A DNA stretch of 64,000 bases, from contig CADAIL010000017.1 of the NCBI GenBank assembly GCA_902788035.1, forward strand, positions 1 to 64,000, written 5' to 3'. The notes beneath the pieces were generated by a model. The model was not told the DNA's origin. It saw only the letters and a program-made list of their open reading frames with translations, and did not search any database. Origin of the DNA: an uncultured Lachnospiraceae bacterium (GTDB taxonomy: Bacteria > Bacillota > Clostridia > Lachnospirales > Lachnospiraceae). The translations under genes were made by a program, and so were the position numbers. Shown in pieces: positions 25,350 to 34,450 of this stretch; within the stretch, counting starts at the first letter, position 1, and each line of letters opens with the position of its first letter.

Positions 25350-26852
25350 TTACCTCTTTTTTACAGCTGCGAGGGCTTTGCGGTCGATCTTGCCGTTTTT
25401 GGTGAGTGGGAGAGAGTCCATTTGCACAAAGCGGTTCGGAATCATATACTTGGGGATCCGCTCGCCGAGCCGTCTGACAATCTCTTTCTTGTCGATGCTG
25501 CCCACATAGTAAGCTATGATCTTGTTGTTTTCAAATGTGCACACAGCCCGCTCAATCTCATCGATAGAGTCAAGAGCCTGATCGATTTCCCCGAGCTCGA
25601 TCCGGTGGCCCATATGCTTGATCTGAAAATCCTTGCGGGAGGCGAAGCAGAAAAGCCCCTCCTCGTTTATATAAGCCAGGTCGCCGGTCCTGTAAATGAG
25701 TTCGATATATTTATTGTTCAGCGGATTCTGGACGAATGCTTTGGCCGTCTGCTCCGGAGCATTATAGTACCCGAGAGCCAGCGCTGTGCCGGACACGCAG
25801 ATCTCGCCGGTCTTTCCGGTCTCCGTGACAAGCTGATTGTTTTCGTCGAGCAGGAAGACTTTCTCGTTGGGGAAGGGGATGCCGGACGGCAGGCTCTCGC
25901 CGCGCTCGTACTTCCTGTCGATAACATAGTAGGTGCAGTTGCAGGTGATTTCCGTCGGTCCGTACAGATTTACAAATGTCGTCTCCGGAAGCGCGTTCTG
26001 CCACTCGGTAAGGTGGCGGATCGGCATGACCTCGCCGGAGAACATGACCTTCTTTATCTCTGTCGGGGTCCGGTAGTCGAATCCGTGCAGCTGCGAGATG
26101 ATGCACATGGCGGAGACGGCCCATATGAGGGTGGTCACGTGCCGGTCGCACAGGAAATCGAGCAGCTGTGTCGGGATCGAGAAGTAGGCGGTCGGAATGA
26201 TGTGGACCGTCGCTCCGACAGCAATCGCAGAGTAAATATCCTTGACAGAGACATCGAAATCAAATGGCGCCTGATTGCCGATGACATCTCTGTCCGTGAT
26301 ATTAAAGAGCTCTGTGAAGACATCTATGAAGTCGATGACGGACCTGTGACCGACGAGAACTCCCTTGGGAGTCCCGGTGGATCCGGACGTGAAATTGCAG
26401 TAGAGCGGATCGATGTCGAGGGACAGCTTTCGAATCATGCCAAGCAGTGTAGAGTTCTCCTGCGCTTCCATAAGGTCTTCCGCGTAGAGTACCGTGCCGC
26501 CATATCCGAAGGCAGCCAGATCATCGTCATATGTGTGACTGGTCACTATGAAATCCGCCTCCAGAGTCCTTAAAATATCAAGGAGACGCATTTTTGGCTG
26601 CTTTGTATCCAGCAGCGTGTAAAAACAGCCGGCATAGACAGCCCCGAAAAAGACACAGATGGTATCAACGCTCTTGCCCATGAAAACAGGCACCGGTTTT
26701 CCCCGCCCCACGGAATATGTCAGGGCGGTGCCGATCGATCTTGCTCGCGCTATGAGTTCACTGTAGGTAATCTGTTTGTCCGTATCGGCAAAGCTGATCT
26801 TATCCGGATAGAGAGCACCGGACCGTTCCAGATATTCGAGAACATTCTTCAT
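25350..26852 (-). CDS. DltA-like amino-acid adenylating ligase
   Basis: The 500-residue stand-alone adenylation enzyme activates an amino acid with ATP and loads it on a carrier protein. Core motifs are complete: CNFTSGSTGTPKGVLVGH (A3), NQAPFDFDVSVKDIYSA (A4), VNLYGPTEITCN (A5), YRTGDLAY (A7), MGHRIELGEIDQAL (A8) and LPLTKNGKIDRKAL with the acceptor Lys (A10). It is closest in feel to D-alanine carrier-protein ligases, but the substrate cannot be fixed by eye. It leads a tight run of five genes ending with an SGNH-like protein. No D-alanine racemase is nearby. Confidence 0.88.
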   Translation of the reverse strand: MKNVLEYLERSGALYPDKISFADTDKQITYSELIARARSIGTALTYSVGRGKPVPVFMGKSVDTICVFFGAVYAGCFYTLLDTKQPKMRLLDILRTLEADFIVTSHTYDDDLAAFGYGGTVLYAEDLMEAQENSTLLGMIRKLSLDIDPLYCNFTSGSTGTPKGVLVGHRSVIDFIDVFTELFNITDRDVIGNQAPFDFDVSVKDIYSAIAVGATVHIIPTAYFSIPTQLLDFLCDRHVTTLIWAVSAMCIISQLHGFDYRTPTEIKKVMFSGEVMPIRHLTEWQNALPETTFVNLYGPTEITCNCTYYVIDRKYERGESLPSGIPFPNEKVFLLDENNQLVTETGKTGEICVSGTALALGYYNAPEQTAKAFVQNPLNNKYIELIYRTGDLAYINEEGLFCFASRKDFQIKHMGHRIELGEIDQALDSIDEIERAVCTFENNKIIAYYVGSIDKKEIVRRLGERIPKYMIPNRFVQMDSLPLTKNGKIDRKALAAVKKR

Positions 26853-26906
26853 ATAATAACCTCGCTTGGATCTGCTCGTTTCAGTATCGGGTCACATTAC
26901 CGGGTA

Positions 26907-27731
26907 TCAATCTATTTCAAGAATGATCGGCGCATGATCCTGACGCGGACCCGAATCCATCATCTCGGATTTTGTGACCTTGTCTTTGATTCTCTCACTC
27001 ACAAGGAAATAGTCAATTCTCCAGCCTGAGTTGTTGATCTTGCTCGTTTTGATGCGCTGTGCCCACCAGGAGTAAGCGCCCGGCACATTTCCGTGTACGT
27101 GGCGGAACGTGTCGACGAAACCGCAGCTAAGGAGATGGGTGAAGCCCGCCCGCTCCTCGTCGGTGAAACCTGCGGACATATGGTTCGAAGCCGGATTGGC
27201 CAGATCTATCTCCTCGTGGGCTACGTTGTAGTCGCCGCAGGAGATGACCGGTTTGACCGCGTCGAGGGACCTCAGATATTCAGCGTATTTCTGATCCCAG
27301 ATCTGCCGCTCGGAAAGGCGTCTCAGTCCGTCTCCCGCATTCGGTGTGTAGACGAGATTGAAGAAGAAATCCGGAAGCTCAAGTGTGATCATGCGGCCTT
27401 CACAGTCCATCGGCTCGGGAGCACCGATCTTCGGATAGTCTGCCCTGACACTAAGACCTTTCTTGTAGAGGGCCATTGTGCCGGCATATCCTTTTCTTGC
27501 CGGTTCGCAGGAGCTGACCCAGGCATAGTCATAGTCGGGGAAAAATTTTTCCAGCGCAGCTTTCTGCTTCGCGTTCATACCTGCTGTGGGCAGCTTTGTC
27601 TCCTGTATCGCAATGATGTCTGCTCCGCTCTCTGCAATAGACGCAAGCACGTCGCGGGTAAGAAGAGCGCGTGCGCTGTCTGATGTCAGAGCCGCGTTCA
27701 GTGAGTCTATGTTCCAGGAAATGAATTTCAT
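26907..27731 (-). CDS. Exodeoxyribonuclease III family enzyme
   Basis: The 274-residue nuclease repairs abasic sites and 3' ends. Motifs: MKFISWNIDSLNA, IIAIQETKLP (catalytic Glu), ISCGDYNVAHEEIDL (Asp and Asn), GWRIDYFLVS and the final DHAPIILEID (His). AAGGAG lies 5-6 bases before ATG 27731; the longer frame adds MAGNPKNKGEH without a ribosome site. It lies 54 bases upstream of the Dlt-like ligase on the same strand, so read-through into that operon is possible. Confidence 0.92.
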   Translation of the reverse strand: MKFISWNIDSLNAALTSDSARALLTRDVLASIAESGADIIAIQETKLPTAGMNAKQKAALEKFFPDYDYAWVSSCEPARKGYAGTMALYKKGLSVRADYPKIGAPEPMDCEGRMITLELPDFFFNLVYTPNAGDGLRRLSERQIWDQKYAEYLRSLDAVKPVISCGDYNVAHEEIDLANPASNHMSAGFTDEERAGFTHLLSCGFVDTFRHVHGNVPGAYSWWAQRIKTSKINNSGWRIDYFLVSERIKDKVTKSEMMDSGPRQDHAPIILEID

Positions 27732-27815
27732 ATGTTCTCCTTTATTCTTAGGATTTCCCGCCATACATGTTGGCCGGTCGAAAGAGACTGCTTCAGATTT
27801 TGATGCGGGAAGATT

Positions 27816-28547
27816 TTAATGATGCTTTTTATCTTTTTCAATTCCTATCCGGAAGCGGTTGAAATCAGCAAGGGAATTCCAGCCTATCCTGATTATATTT
27901 TTAAAGTTGACGGAATTCGTGCCGACCCGTCTCGGAAGGAACGTGATCGGCAGGAAGACGAAATTCTCGTGATAGCTGGCAAAGAATGTCGTCAGCATGA
28001 CATTGGGAAGATTGTAGTCATCATCGAATCTGCCGATATACTTTTCGAGAAGCTCGCGCTTCATGAGCCGATAGGGAGCATTGGCATCCGGAAGAGCTAC
28101 GCGGAAAATTATGCGGAGCAGGAAACACAGAGTCTGCTCGACAAACGCGCGGTCCCTGCCGTCTCCGCGGACGGGGCGCTTACCTATCACAGCGTCGTAT
28201 TTTTCACGGCGCTTCCAGAAGGCCTCGAACTCTGAGGGCAGCGTCTGCCTGTCGGAGTCGGTCTGGAAAATATAGTCAGCCCCCCGGGAAATCGCATAGC
28301 GGTAGCCGTAGATCAGCGTGGAGCCGTGCCCACCGTTCGGCTTGGTGAGAGGCACCAGATAAGGACGGGTCTTAGCCAGTTCCAGAAGTTTTTCGTAGGT
28401 GTTATCCTTACTGCCGTCATTTATGATAACGAGGCGCGAGGAGCCGTTTCCGCTGTGGGATTCGATAATCGGGTACCATTCTTCAACGAACGCTTCAATG
28501 TTTTCCGATTCGTTGTAGGCCGGTACAATAATATATAAACAGTCCAT
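27816..28547 (-). CDS. Glycosyltransferase family 2
   Basis: The 243-residue GT-A enzyme starts LYIIVPAYNESENIEAFVEE and has IINDGSKDNTYEKL, the DXD-like FQTDSDRQTLPSEF and an acceptor-side VIGKRPVRGDGRDR. There is no C-terminal membrane pair of the kind seen in polyprenyl-phosphate transferases, although LCFLLRIIFRVALP may touch the membrane. It probably moves a sugar onto a lipid carrier or surface polymer. It opens the minus-strand run that includes the Dlt-like operon. Confidence 0.88.
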   Translation of the reverse strand: MDCLYIIVPAYNESENIEAFVEEWYPIIESHSGNGSSRLVIINDGSKDNTYEKLLELAKTRPYLVPLTKPNGGHGSTLIYGYRYAISRGADYIFQTDSDRQTLPSEFEAFWKRREKYDAVIGKRPVRGDGRDRAFVEQTLCFLLRIIFRVALPDANAPYRLMKRELLEKYIGRFDDDYNLPNVMLTTFFASYHENFVFLPITFLPRRVGTNSVNFKNIIRIGWNSLADFNRFRIGIEKDKKHH

Positions 28548-28689
28548 ATTGATCTCCAGTCGTAATGATCTCAGTGGGGCAGTCCCCTTTTACAAGCCGC
28601 CATCCGAGTATTGCCGCGTATGCCGGGGCATGCTGAAAGCATGTTTATTCTACAACATAATCAAATAATTGTCACCCAAATGAACTCAA

Positions 28690-28740
28690 ATACCTGAAAT
28701 GCCTCAAACGGCCTGAAATGCCTTATATACCTCAAATGAA
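28690..28740. repeat. Degenerate direct repeats
   Basis: ACCTGAAATGCCTCAAACGG is followed by CCTGAAATGCCTTATATACC and CTCAAATG, giving two CCTGAAATGCCT copies and three CTCAAA-type units. Possibly protein-binding sites upstream of the GT2 gene. Confidence 0.35.
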
Positions 28741-29002
28741 ACACTTGCGAAAGATCTTTTTCATTGTCCGCATGCACGGACATGACCTGAAGTATTCTTA
28801 TACCATCAGGAGGAAAAGAACGACACCACAATAAAAATGAAAGGAGGCAGCTGGAATACAGACCGGTGAATATCGATTCTTCCTGAACCGGATAACCTTG
28901 TTAAGTCTTTGTCAGTAAAGAGGGAATTATGGACATGGATATTAAGAGGAATTGGGTGCTTCCGGGGTGAAAAAGTGATCAATATAGGTTCAATCTGACA
29001 AA

Positions 29003-29032
29003 AGGGGATTGCCGAAAGTTCGGCAGTCCCCT
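29003..29032. terminator. Strong hairpin without a T run
   Basis: AGGGGATTGCCGAA pairs with TTCGGCAGTCCCCT with one G-T position. It could be a terminator remnant or RNA stem; no T tract follows. Confidence 0.5.
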
Positions 29033-29261
29033 GAATTTCCGGGAGACTGCAGATGTATCAAATTCGGCCTTTGTGGTTGCCTTGCTCTGTGAAATTAGTG
29101 TATTCTTTTTATTAGGTACGTGCTGTCGAATATGCGGCAATACGAAGAGGCGCATCATGCATATGTGAAGACTGTTGTGTTTTTACGTGAGTGGGATGAA
29201 GTATGAAAGGGAAAGACGAAGAGGATATAAGACGGCTTTGTCACATCTGATGCTCATTTTG

Positions 29262-29270
29262 TGGTATGAT
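29262..29270 (+). promoter_or_regulatory. Extended -10 promoter of the HD gene
   Basis: TGG then TATGAT forms an extended -10 element 36 bases before the ATG. A TTGTCA at 29238-29243 is too far (21 bases) to be an ideal -35. Confidence 0.45.
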
Positions 29271-29305
29271 GTGAATAATGATTATGAGAAGTAAGGAGAA
29301 CGATC

Positions 29306-29767
29306 ATGGGAAGATTAAAAGAACTCAGAAAATATGTGGATGCGCGCCTTAATGCTCTGCCGGACCCTGACAAGAGGAACGGCGCGATCGTGCACCTGTA
29401 CGGTGTCTCGCTCGCGGCGACCATGATTGCGAAGAAGCGCTGTCATGATCCGGAGATCATGTCGATGGCAGCTATGCTGCATGATCTCCATGCCTATGAG
29501 AGCGGCAGCTATGATGATCATGCGCACAAAGGAGCCGATCTGGCAAGAAAGATCCTGAATGAACTCGGTCTGACAACGGATGAGGAGACGGATATCATCT
29601 GTTCTGCCATCTACCATCACGATGACAAGCTGGTCGTCGACAGTCCGACGGATGAGGTGCTCAAGGATGCGGACGTCATTCACCATTGTATGAATGACCT
29701 GTCAAAGACCGTGAAGGACAAGGAGAAGGCCAGATACGCCGCGCTCTGTGAAGAGTTCGGAATGTGA
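29306..29767 (+). CDS. HD-domain phosphohydrolase-like protein
   Basis: The 153-residue protein shows the HD metal-site order: His in NGAIVHLYGVSL, the HD pair in MAAMLHDLHAYES, His in DDHAHKGADLA, and HH in AIYHHDDK with later Asp in LKDADVIHHCM. Such proteins hydrolyse phosphate esters or nucleotides; the substrate is unknown. AAGGAG stands 7 bases before ATG. The next gene's start overlaps or directly follows its stop, so they form an operon. Confidence 0.85.
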   Translation: MGRLKELRKYVDARLNALPDPDKRNGAIVHLYGVSLAATMIAKKRCHDPEIMSMAAMLHDLHAYESGSYDDHAHKGADLARKILNELGLTTDEETDIICSAIYHHDDKLVVDSPTDEVLKDADVIHHCMNDLSKTVKDKEKARYAALCEEFGM

Positions 29768-29784
29768 TAAGCGAGGATACGAGA

Positions 29785-30930
29785 ATGGCCGATATGCTTG
29801 ACTACATTGAATGGAGGGGTGACCTCACATTCAGAGAGAGAGAATTTAATGACGTCGACAATTTGATCCTGTCACTGCTTGCCTACTCGGATTTTAAGGG
29901 CATTATCAGTATGGATGAGGGGTCCCCGCCCATTTCCATCGCAGATCTGTATTCAAAATATACGGAAGCCGGCAAGAATCAGTCGGAGCTGGCCTGCAAT
30001 CCGAAGCCTGTATTTGAAAAATGCGCGAAGACGAACAGGTTCGGCAATATCATGGTCAAGGACTACGTCGACATAGTAAATCAAGGCCGCCAGTTCCAAT
30101 TCGCCGCAATGACATTCGAACTCGGTGACGGCACAGTCTATGCAGCCTTCAGGGGAACAGACAACACACTTGTCGGGTGGCGAGAGGATCTGAACTTCTC
30201 GTTCATGGAGGCAACGCCTGCCCAGCTCTGCGCGGCTGAATATCTGGATATCGTGTGTGAAAAGACGAATGATCCGGTGAGGACCGGCGGGCACTCCAAG
30301 GGCGGCAATCTCGCCATGTACGCGGCTGCCTTCTGCGAGGATCAGAATAAGGACAGGATCGTCCGGGTCTACTCGAACGACGGGCCGGGTTTCAACGAGA
30401 TCATTGCCGAGAACGAGAACTATAAAAACATTCTGGACCGGGTATCTCTGGCAATACCGGAAGGATCACCGATCGGTATTCTGCTCTTTAACAAGCAGGA
30501 TAAAAAGGTCGTGGAGAGCACGGGTAAGAACGGGGCTGCCCAGCACAACCCCTATACGTGGTGTATAAATAAGTGGGGGTTTGTACAGGCAGAGAAACAG
30601 TCGTCCATGAGCATTTTCCTGGATAAGACCCTCGATGAATGGCTGAGCAGACTCACCAGAGAACAGAAGCAGGAGTTCGTCGATACCGTCTTTGACACGT
30701 TGGAGGCCACGGGAGCCAGATCATTCTCAGAGCTTTATTCCAATAAGAGGGAGTCTCTCAGCGCGATCATCAAGGCAGCGAGAAGACTTCATGCTGACCA
30801 GGTGAGCACAGTCATTTCGGTGATAAAGACTTTCCTCGACGCGGGCAAGGACGTATGGCTTGGGGATCAGAAACCGAAGCTCGATAAATCCAAAGAAGAC
30901 AAGCTCGCGATGGATGAACTGAATGATTAA
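29785..30930 (+). CDS. Mbeg1-like (DUF2974) lipase-fold protein
   Basis: The product is about 381 residues, with a lipase-like nucleophile elbow TGGHSKGGNLAMYAAA preceded by AAFRGTDNTLVGWREDLNFSF, the typical pattern of DUF2974/Mbeg1-like proteins; the Asp in YSNDGPGFNE and a late His (AAQHNPYTW) may complete the triad. There is no signal peptide. The frame also has GTG at 29764 overlapping the previous stop, but ATG 29785 has GAGGAT 7 bases upstream. Substrate unknown. A strong terminator follows. Confidence 0.85.
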   Translation: MADMLDYIEWRGDLTFREREFNDVDNLILSLLAYSDFKGIISMDEGSPPISIADLYSKYTEAGKNQSELACNPKPVFEKCAKTNRFGNIMVKDYVDIVNQGRQFQFAAMTFELGDGTVYAAFRGTDNTLVGWREDLNFSFMEATPAQLCAAEYLDIVCEKTNDPVRTGGHSKGGNLAMYAAAFCEDQNKDRIVRVYSNDGPGFNEIIAENENYKNILDRVSLAIPEGSPIGILLFNKQDKKVVESTGKNGAAQHNPYTWCINKWGFVQAEKQSSMSIFLDKTLDEWLSRLTREQKQEFVDTVFDTLEATGARSFSELYSNKRESLSAIIKAARRLHADQVSTVISVIKTFLDAGKDVWLGDQKPKLDKSKEDKLAMDELND

Positions 30931-30989
30931 TCTCTGGCGCAGAATTCTCGTGACGAAAGTGTACGATGAGTGTGCGAAATGAGACTTAA

Positions 30990-31011
30990 AAAGGGGCTTC
31001 GGCCCCTTTAT
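30990..31011 (+). terminator. Terminator of the HD/Mbeg1 operon
   Basis: AAAGGGGC-TTCG-GCCCCTTT forms a perfect stem with a stable UUCG tetraloop. Confidence 0.85.
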
Positions 31012-31180
31012 CGTTAAACTAATTTATGCAAAATTTGACTCAAAGGCATAGGGATTTGTCTGTAATGCAGTCTGCTAAAACAGTATTATGTCAGCGAGCG
31101 GGGATGAAAACCATATGTTTTCGATGCGCGCAAAGAACACCGGCACGCGATATTTTTGTGCACGGGATCAATGAACAAAT

Positions 31181-32101
31181 ATGAATACCGGAAAGAAATT
31201 TACAAAAGAAGAAATTGAAAAGAAGGTGCTACGGCTCTCCTTTATCGGCAGCTGCCTGCTGTCCGGATCTGAAATTATAATGGCTCTCATCCTGCGGTCA
31301 TACGCGGTTATGATGGACGGAATATTTGATTCGGCCGAGCTCGTTATGATGGGACCTTTCCTTGTACTGGTCCCGCTGCTGTATAAGCCTGTCAACGAGA
31401 GGCACCCCTACGGGTACTCACAGGTGGAGTCCTTTTTCCTGATCATAAAGTACTCGGTGCTTCTTACGCTGATGCTGCTCCTTATCAACACGAACGTGCA
31501 TGTCATTATGAGCGGGGGTAACAGGGTCAATCCCAGCATGATCGCTGTATATGAAATGCTGTTGGGAGCGGCTTCGGTATTCATGTATTTAATGCTGGCT
31601 CATATAAGCCGCAAATATGAGTCCCCGACTGTCCATGCGGAGCTTTACCTGTGGAAGACGGATATCGTGGGAAGCTGCAGTATCGCGGTAGCATTCCTCG
31701 CTCAGTATGTGCTGGGAGATACGGTGCTGGCTGCATTTGCTCCTTACATGGACTCAGCGGTCGCGATAGTTATGTCAGTGCTGCTCCTCCGCGAACCGGT
31801 CAGTGAGATCGTGCGGGGCTTCAAGCAGATGCTGCTCTTCTCGCCGCCCGAAGATGTTATGAGAAGAGTACACGAGGTCGTAAATAAAAACCTTGAAGGC
31901 CTGCCTTACCGGGCGACCTTCATTGATGTGATACAGACTGGAAGGAAGACGTGGATCGAGGTGTATCTGAAGGAGAACCTTGACACGTCGCTCATTGACG
32001 TCCGCCACTGGACGAAAATGAGAGAATATGTGATAGAGGATTTGAAAGACGATTTTGATCAGATATATGTTGAATTTATTCCGGACCTTTCGGAAGAATA
32101 A
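31181..32101 (+). CDS. Cation diffusion facilitator family transporter
   Basis: The 306-residue membrane protein has the CDF layout: about six helices and a cytoplasmic tail (FIDVIQTGRKTWIEVYL, DFDQIYVEFIPD). The helix-2 metal pair appears as MMDGIFDSAEL (Asp-x3-Asp), and HPYGYSQVESFF is the conserved loop. In helix 5 the usual HxxxD is instead LYLWKTD, with Leu in the His place, so metal specificity or function may differ from zinc/iron exporters. No strong ribosome site precedes ATG 31181. The next gene begins 16 bases after its stop. Confidence 0.85.
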   Translation: MNTGKKFTKEEIEKKVLRLSFIGSCLLSGSEIIMALILRSYAVMMDGIFDSAELVMMGPFLVLVPLLYKPVNERHPYGYSQVESFFLIIKYSVLLTLMLLLINTNVHVIMSGGNRVNPSMIAVYEMLLGAASVFMYLMLAHISRKYESPTVHAELYLWKTDIVGSCSIAVAFLAQYVLGDTVLAAFAPYMDSAVAIVMSVLLLREPVSEIVRGFKQMLLFSPPEDVMRRVHEVVNKNLEGLPYRATFIDVIQTGRKTWIEVYLKENLDTSLIDVRHWTKMREYVIEDLKDDFDQIYVEFIPDLSEE

Positions 32102-32117
32102 AAAAGGAGGTGACACT

Positions 32118-34442
32118 TTGGAACGAATTTCATTTATTGGAATGGGCGACCTTGGTACACCGATGGCCGTGCGGCTTCTTGAAGCCGGCTATCAAGTCAC
32201 AGTTTATAACCGCACTGCTATCCGTGCGGACGAAATCACCAACCGCGGAGGCATCTGGGCTGAGAGCCTTGCAGACTGCCTCAGGGAAGCGGATTATATA
32301 TTTATAAAAGTAAGTTATCAGCAGGATGTTGAGGATCTGTATTTCGGCGAGGAGGGAATCTGCGCGATCGCTCCGGAAAACTCAGTCGTTGTCGATATGA
32401 CGACAAAGAGTCCTGAGCTGGCAAGCCGGATCGCGGACGAAGCCGCTGAAAGAAATATCGCAGTCATTGACGCTCCGGTCATCGGCGGGACGTCGGATGC
32501 CGAAGCCGGGACGCTGAGAATCGTTCTCGGCGGCGACAGCGAGGCATGTCAGAGGGTAACCCCGGTGCTTGAGCATCTGAGCAACAGTATCAGTTATGTC
32601 GGCGCAAATGAAGCCAGCCAGCAGATGAAGATGGCGGCTCAGATCGCGATTGCAGGTATCCTGTCGGGTCTTTCTGAGTCCATGGCTTATAGTGTTCGGG
32701 CCAACCTCGACAAGAAGTTAATACTTAAGCTCCTCGAGGAGGAACTGACGAGCAATACCGCCACCCTCCTTCAGATGGAGGAAAGCCCCGACGCCATGTC
32801 GGATTCCGCCCTCACTGTACGCCACATGCTGACGGACTTCCAGACTGCTAAAGAAGACGCGCAGAGCCGAAATCTGAATCTCGGAGTTCTGAACACAGTC
32901 ACGGATCTCTATGATCAGATGAACCGCGAGGGATATGGTCATGCAGGCACGAATTTCCTCATGGCTTACTACAATTCCTTCACACGGAACGGCACGATGC
33001 TGCAGTACTTCGAGTGGTATCTGCCCTCGGACGGAAATCTGTGGAATCAGCTTGCTGCAAATGCCGCTTCGCTCGAAGCCATGGGTTTCACCGCGATATG
33101 GACACCGCCGGCCTATAAATCTCTTCGCGGCGTTGAGGACGTCGGTTACGGCGTATACGACGTGTACGACCTGGGCGAATTCGATCAGAAAGGCACAGTC
33201 AGGACAAAGTACGGGACGAGGGAAGAGTACCAGATGGCTATTCACGCCTGCCATGAAGCGGGTCTTCATGTCTACCCGGATATCGTGCTAAACCATAAGC
33301 TCGGCGCTGACGCGAGAGAGGAAGTAGAGGCAATAGAGGTAAGTCCGGACAACCGCAATTATGAAATCGGTGAGAACTATCAGACCGTCGAGGCAGAGAC
33401 GATCTATAATTTCGAAGGCCGCGGCGATCAGTACTCAGATTTTAAGTGGGATCACAGGCACTTTTCAGGCTTCCGCAACGAGGAACCGCAGGGCAGCCCG
33501 ATCTACAAACTTAAAGATCACGAGTGGAGTCCGAATGTTGACAACGAATTCGGCAACTTCGACTACCTGATGGGAGCTGACATTGATCACCAGAATCCTG
33601 AGGTCGTAGAGGAGCTCGGCAAGTGGGGCACCTGGTACGAGGGTATGACGGAGATGGACGGTGTGCGTCTCGACGCGGTCAAGCATATCGACGCCTACTT
33701 CTACCGCGATTGGCTCCACAACATGCGCGAGTCAACGGGCAGAAATCTCTTCGCTGTCGGCGAGTACTGGAGCGGAGATGTTCAGAAGCTGACCAGATAT
33801 CTTGAGCAGGTCGACTACCAGATGAGCCTCTTTGATGTGCCGCTGCATTTCCATTTCTGCGACGCGTCTTACAACAGGGAAAATTATGACCTGAGAAATA
33901 TTTTCAAGGGGACACTGACGGAGTGGAATCCGATTCACTCGGTACCGTTTGTTGACAATCATGATACGCAGCCGGGTCAGTCGCTGGCATCGCCGGTCAA
34001 GCCCTGGTTCAGATCACTGGCTTACGCTATGATCCTTCTTCGCCAGGACGGTTATCCGTGCGTATTCTACGGTGACCTTTACGGTATTCCGCACAACAAT
34101 GTTCCGCCGGTTGGACAGGACCTGGAGCTTATGCTGATGGTCAGAAGAATGTATGCATACGGCCGTCAGAATGATTACTTTACGCACAAATACTGCATCG
34201 GCTGGACACGTGAGAAGTACGGCATCGCCGTCCTGATTTCGAGTCGCGGCAGACATAGAAGAAGAATGTTCGTCGGCAAGGAATTTGCAGGCAAGACTTA
34301 TTATGATGTGCTCGGTCACAGTGACAGGAAGGTCACCATCACGCGCCAGGGCTACGGTGAGTTCTCTGTTGAGGACCAGTCGGTCAGCGTCTGGATGGAC
34401 GAGGAACTGGGACTGACACCGGAGGGTGCGGTCGTCGTATAA
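32118..34442 (+). CDS. Beta-hydroxyacid dehydrogenase fused to a GH13 alpha-amylase
   Basis: One 774-residue frame joins two complete enzymes. Residues 1-285 are a 3-hydroxyisobutyrate dehydrogenase type protein: FIGMGDLGTPMAVRLLE (NAD site), VVVDMTTKSPELA, DAPVIGGTSDAEAGTL and Lys in ASQQMKMAAQIA. From residue 291 the chain is a GH13 amylase close to bacterial cytoplasmic alpha-amylases: NGTMLQYFEWYLPSDG, VGYGVYDVYDLGEFDQKG, the nucleophile in MDGVRLDAVKHID, acid-base Glu in AVGEYWSGD and Asp in PFVDNHDTQPGQ. The start is TTG 32118, because AAGGAGG lies 7 bases before it and upstream codons overlap the CDF gene. No signal peptide. A terminator follows. The fusion is directly seen; its metabolic sense is unknown. 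Confidence 0.85.
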   Translation: MERISFIGMGDLGTPMAVRLLEAGYQVTVYNRTAIRADEITNRGGIWAESLADCLREADYIFIKVSYQQDVEDLYFGEEGICAIAPENSVVVDMTTKSPELASRIADEAAERNIAVIDAPVIGGTSDAEAGTLRIVLGGDSEACQRVTPVLEHLSNSISYVGANEASQQMKMAAQIAIAGILSGLSESMAYSVRANLDKKLILKLLEEELTSNTATLLQMEESPDAMSDSALTVRHMLTDFQTAKEDAQSRNLNLGVLNTVTDLYDQMNREGYGHAGTNFLMAYYNSFTRNGTMLQYFEWYLPSDGNLWNQLAANAASLEAMGFTAIWTPPAYKSLRGVEDVGYGVYDVYDLGEFDQKGTVRTKYGTREEYQMAIHACHEAGLHVYPDIVLNHKLGADAREEVEAIEVSPDNRNYEIGENYQTVEAETIYNFEGRGDQYSDFKWDHRHFSGFRNEEPQGSPIYKLKDHEWSPNVDNEFGNFDYLMGADIDHQNPEVVEELGKWGTWYEGMTEMDGVRLDAVKHIDAYFYRDWLHNMRESTGRNLFAVGEYWSGDVQKLTRYLEQVDYQMSLFDVPLHFHFCDASYNRENYDLRNIFKGTLTEWNPIHSVPFVDNHDTQPGQSLASPVKPWFRSLAYAMILLRQDGYPCVFYGDLYGIPHNNVPPVGQDLELMLMVRRMYAYGRQNDYFTHKYCIGWTREKYGIAVLISSRGRHRRRMFVGKEFAGKTYYDVLGHSDRKVTITRQGYGEFSVEDQSVSVWMDEELGLTPEGAVVV

Positions 34443-34450
34443 AATGAGAT

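Larger units (their letters stand above)
28548..29305. other. 758-bp intergenic region between divergent units
   Basis: No convincing gene is seen. Contents: degenerate direct repeats of CCTGAAATGCCT/CCTCAAATG at about 28690-28740, a small TGTCCG..CGGACA palindrome near 28775-28791, a hairpin at 29003-29032 and the HD-gene promoter. Short ORFs with start codons (for example 29201-29299) lack ribosome sites. Confidence 0.55.

Noticed and set aside
29201..29299. Small ORF MKYERERRRGYKTAL... before the HD gene
   Set aside because: It has no ribosome site and covers the promoter of the HD gene.
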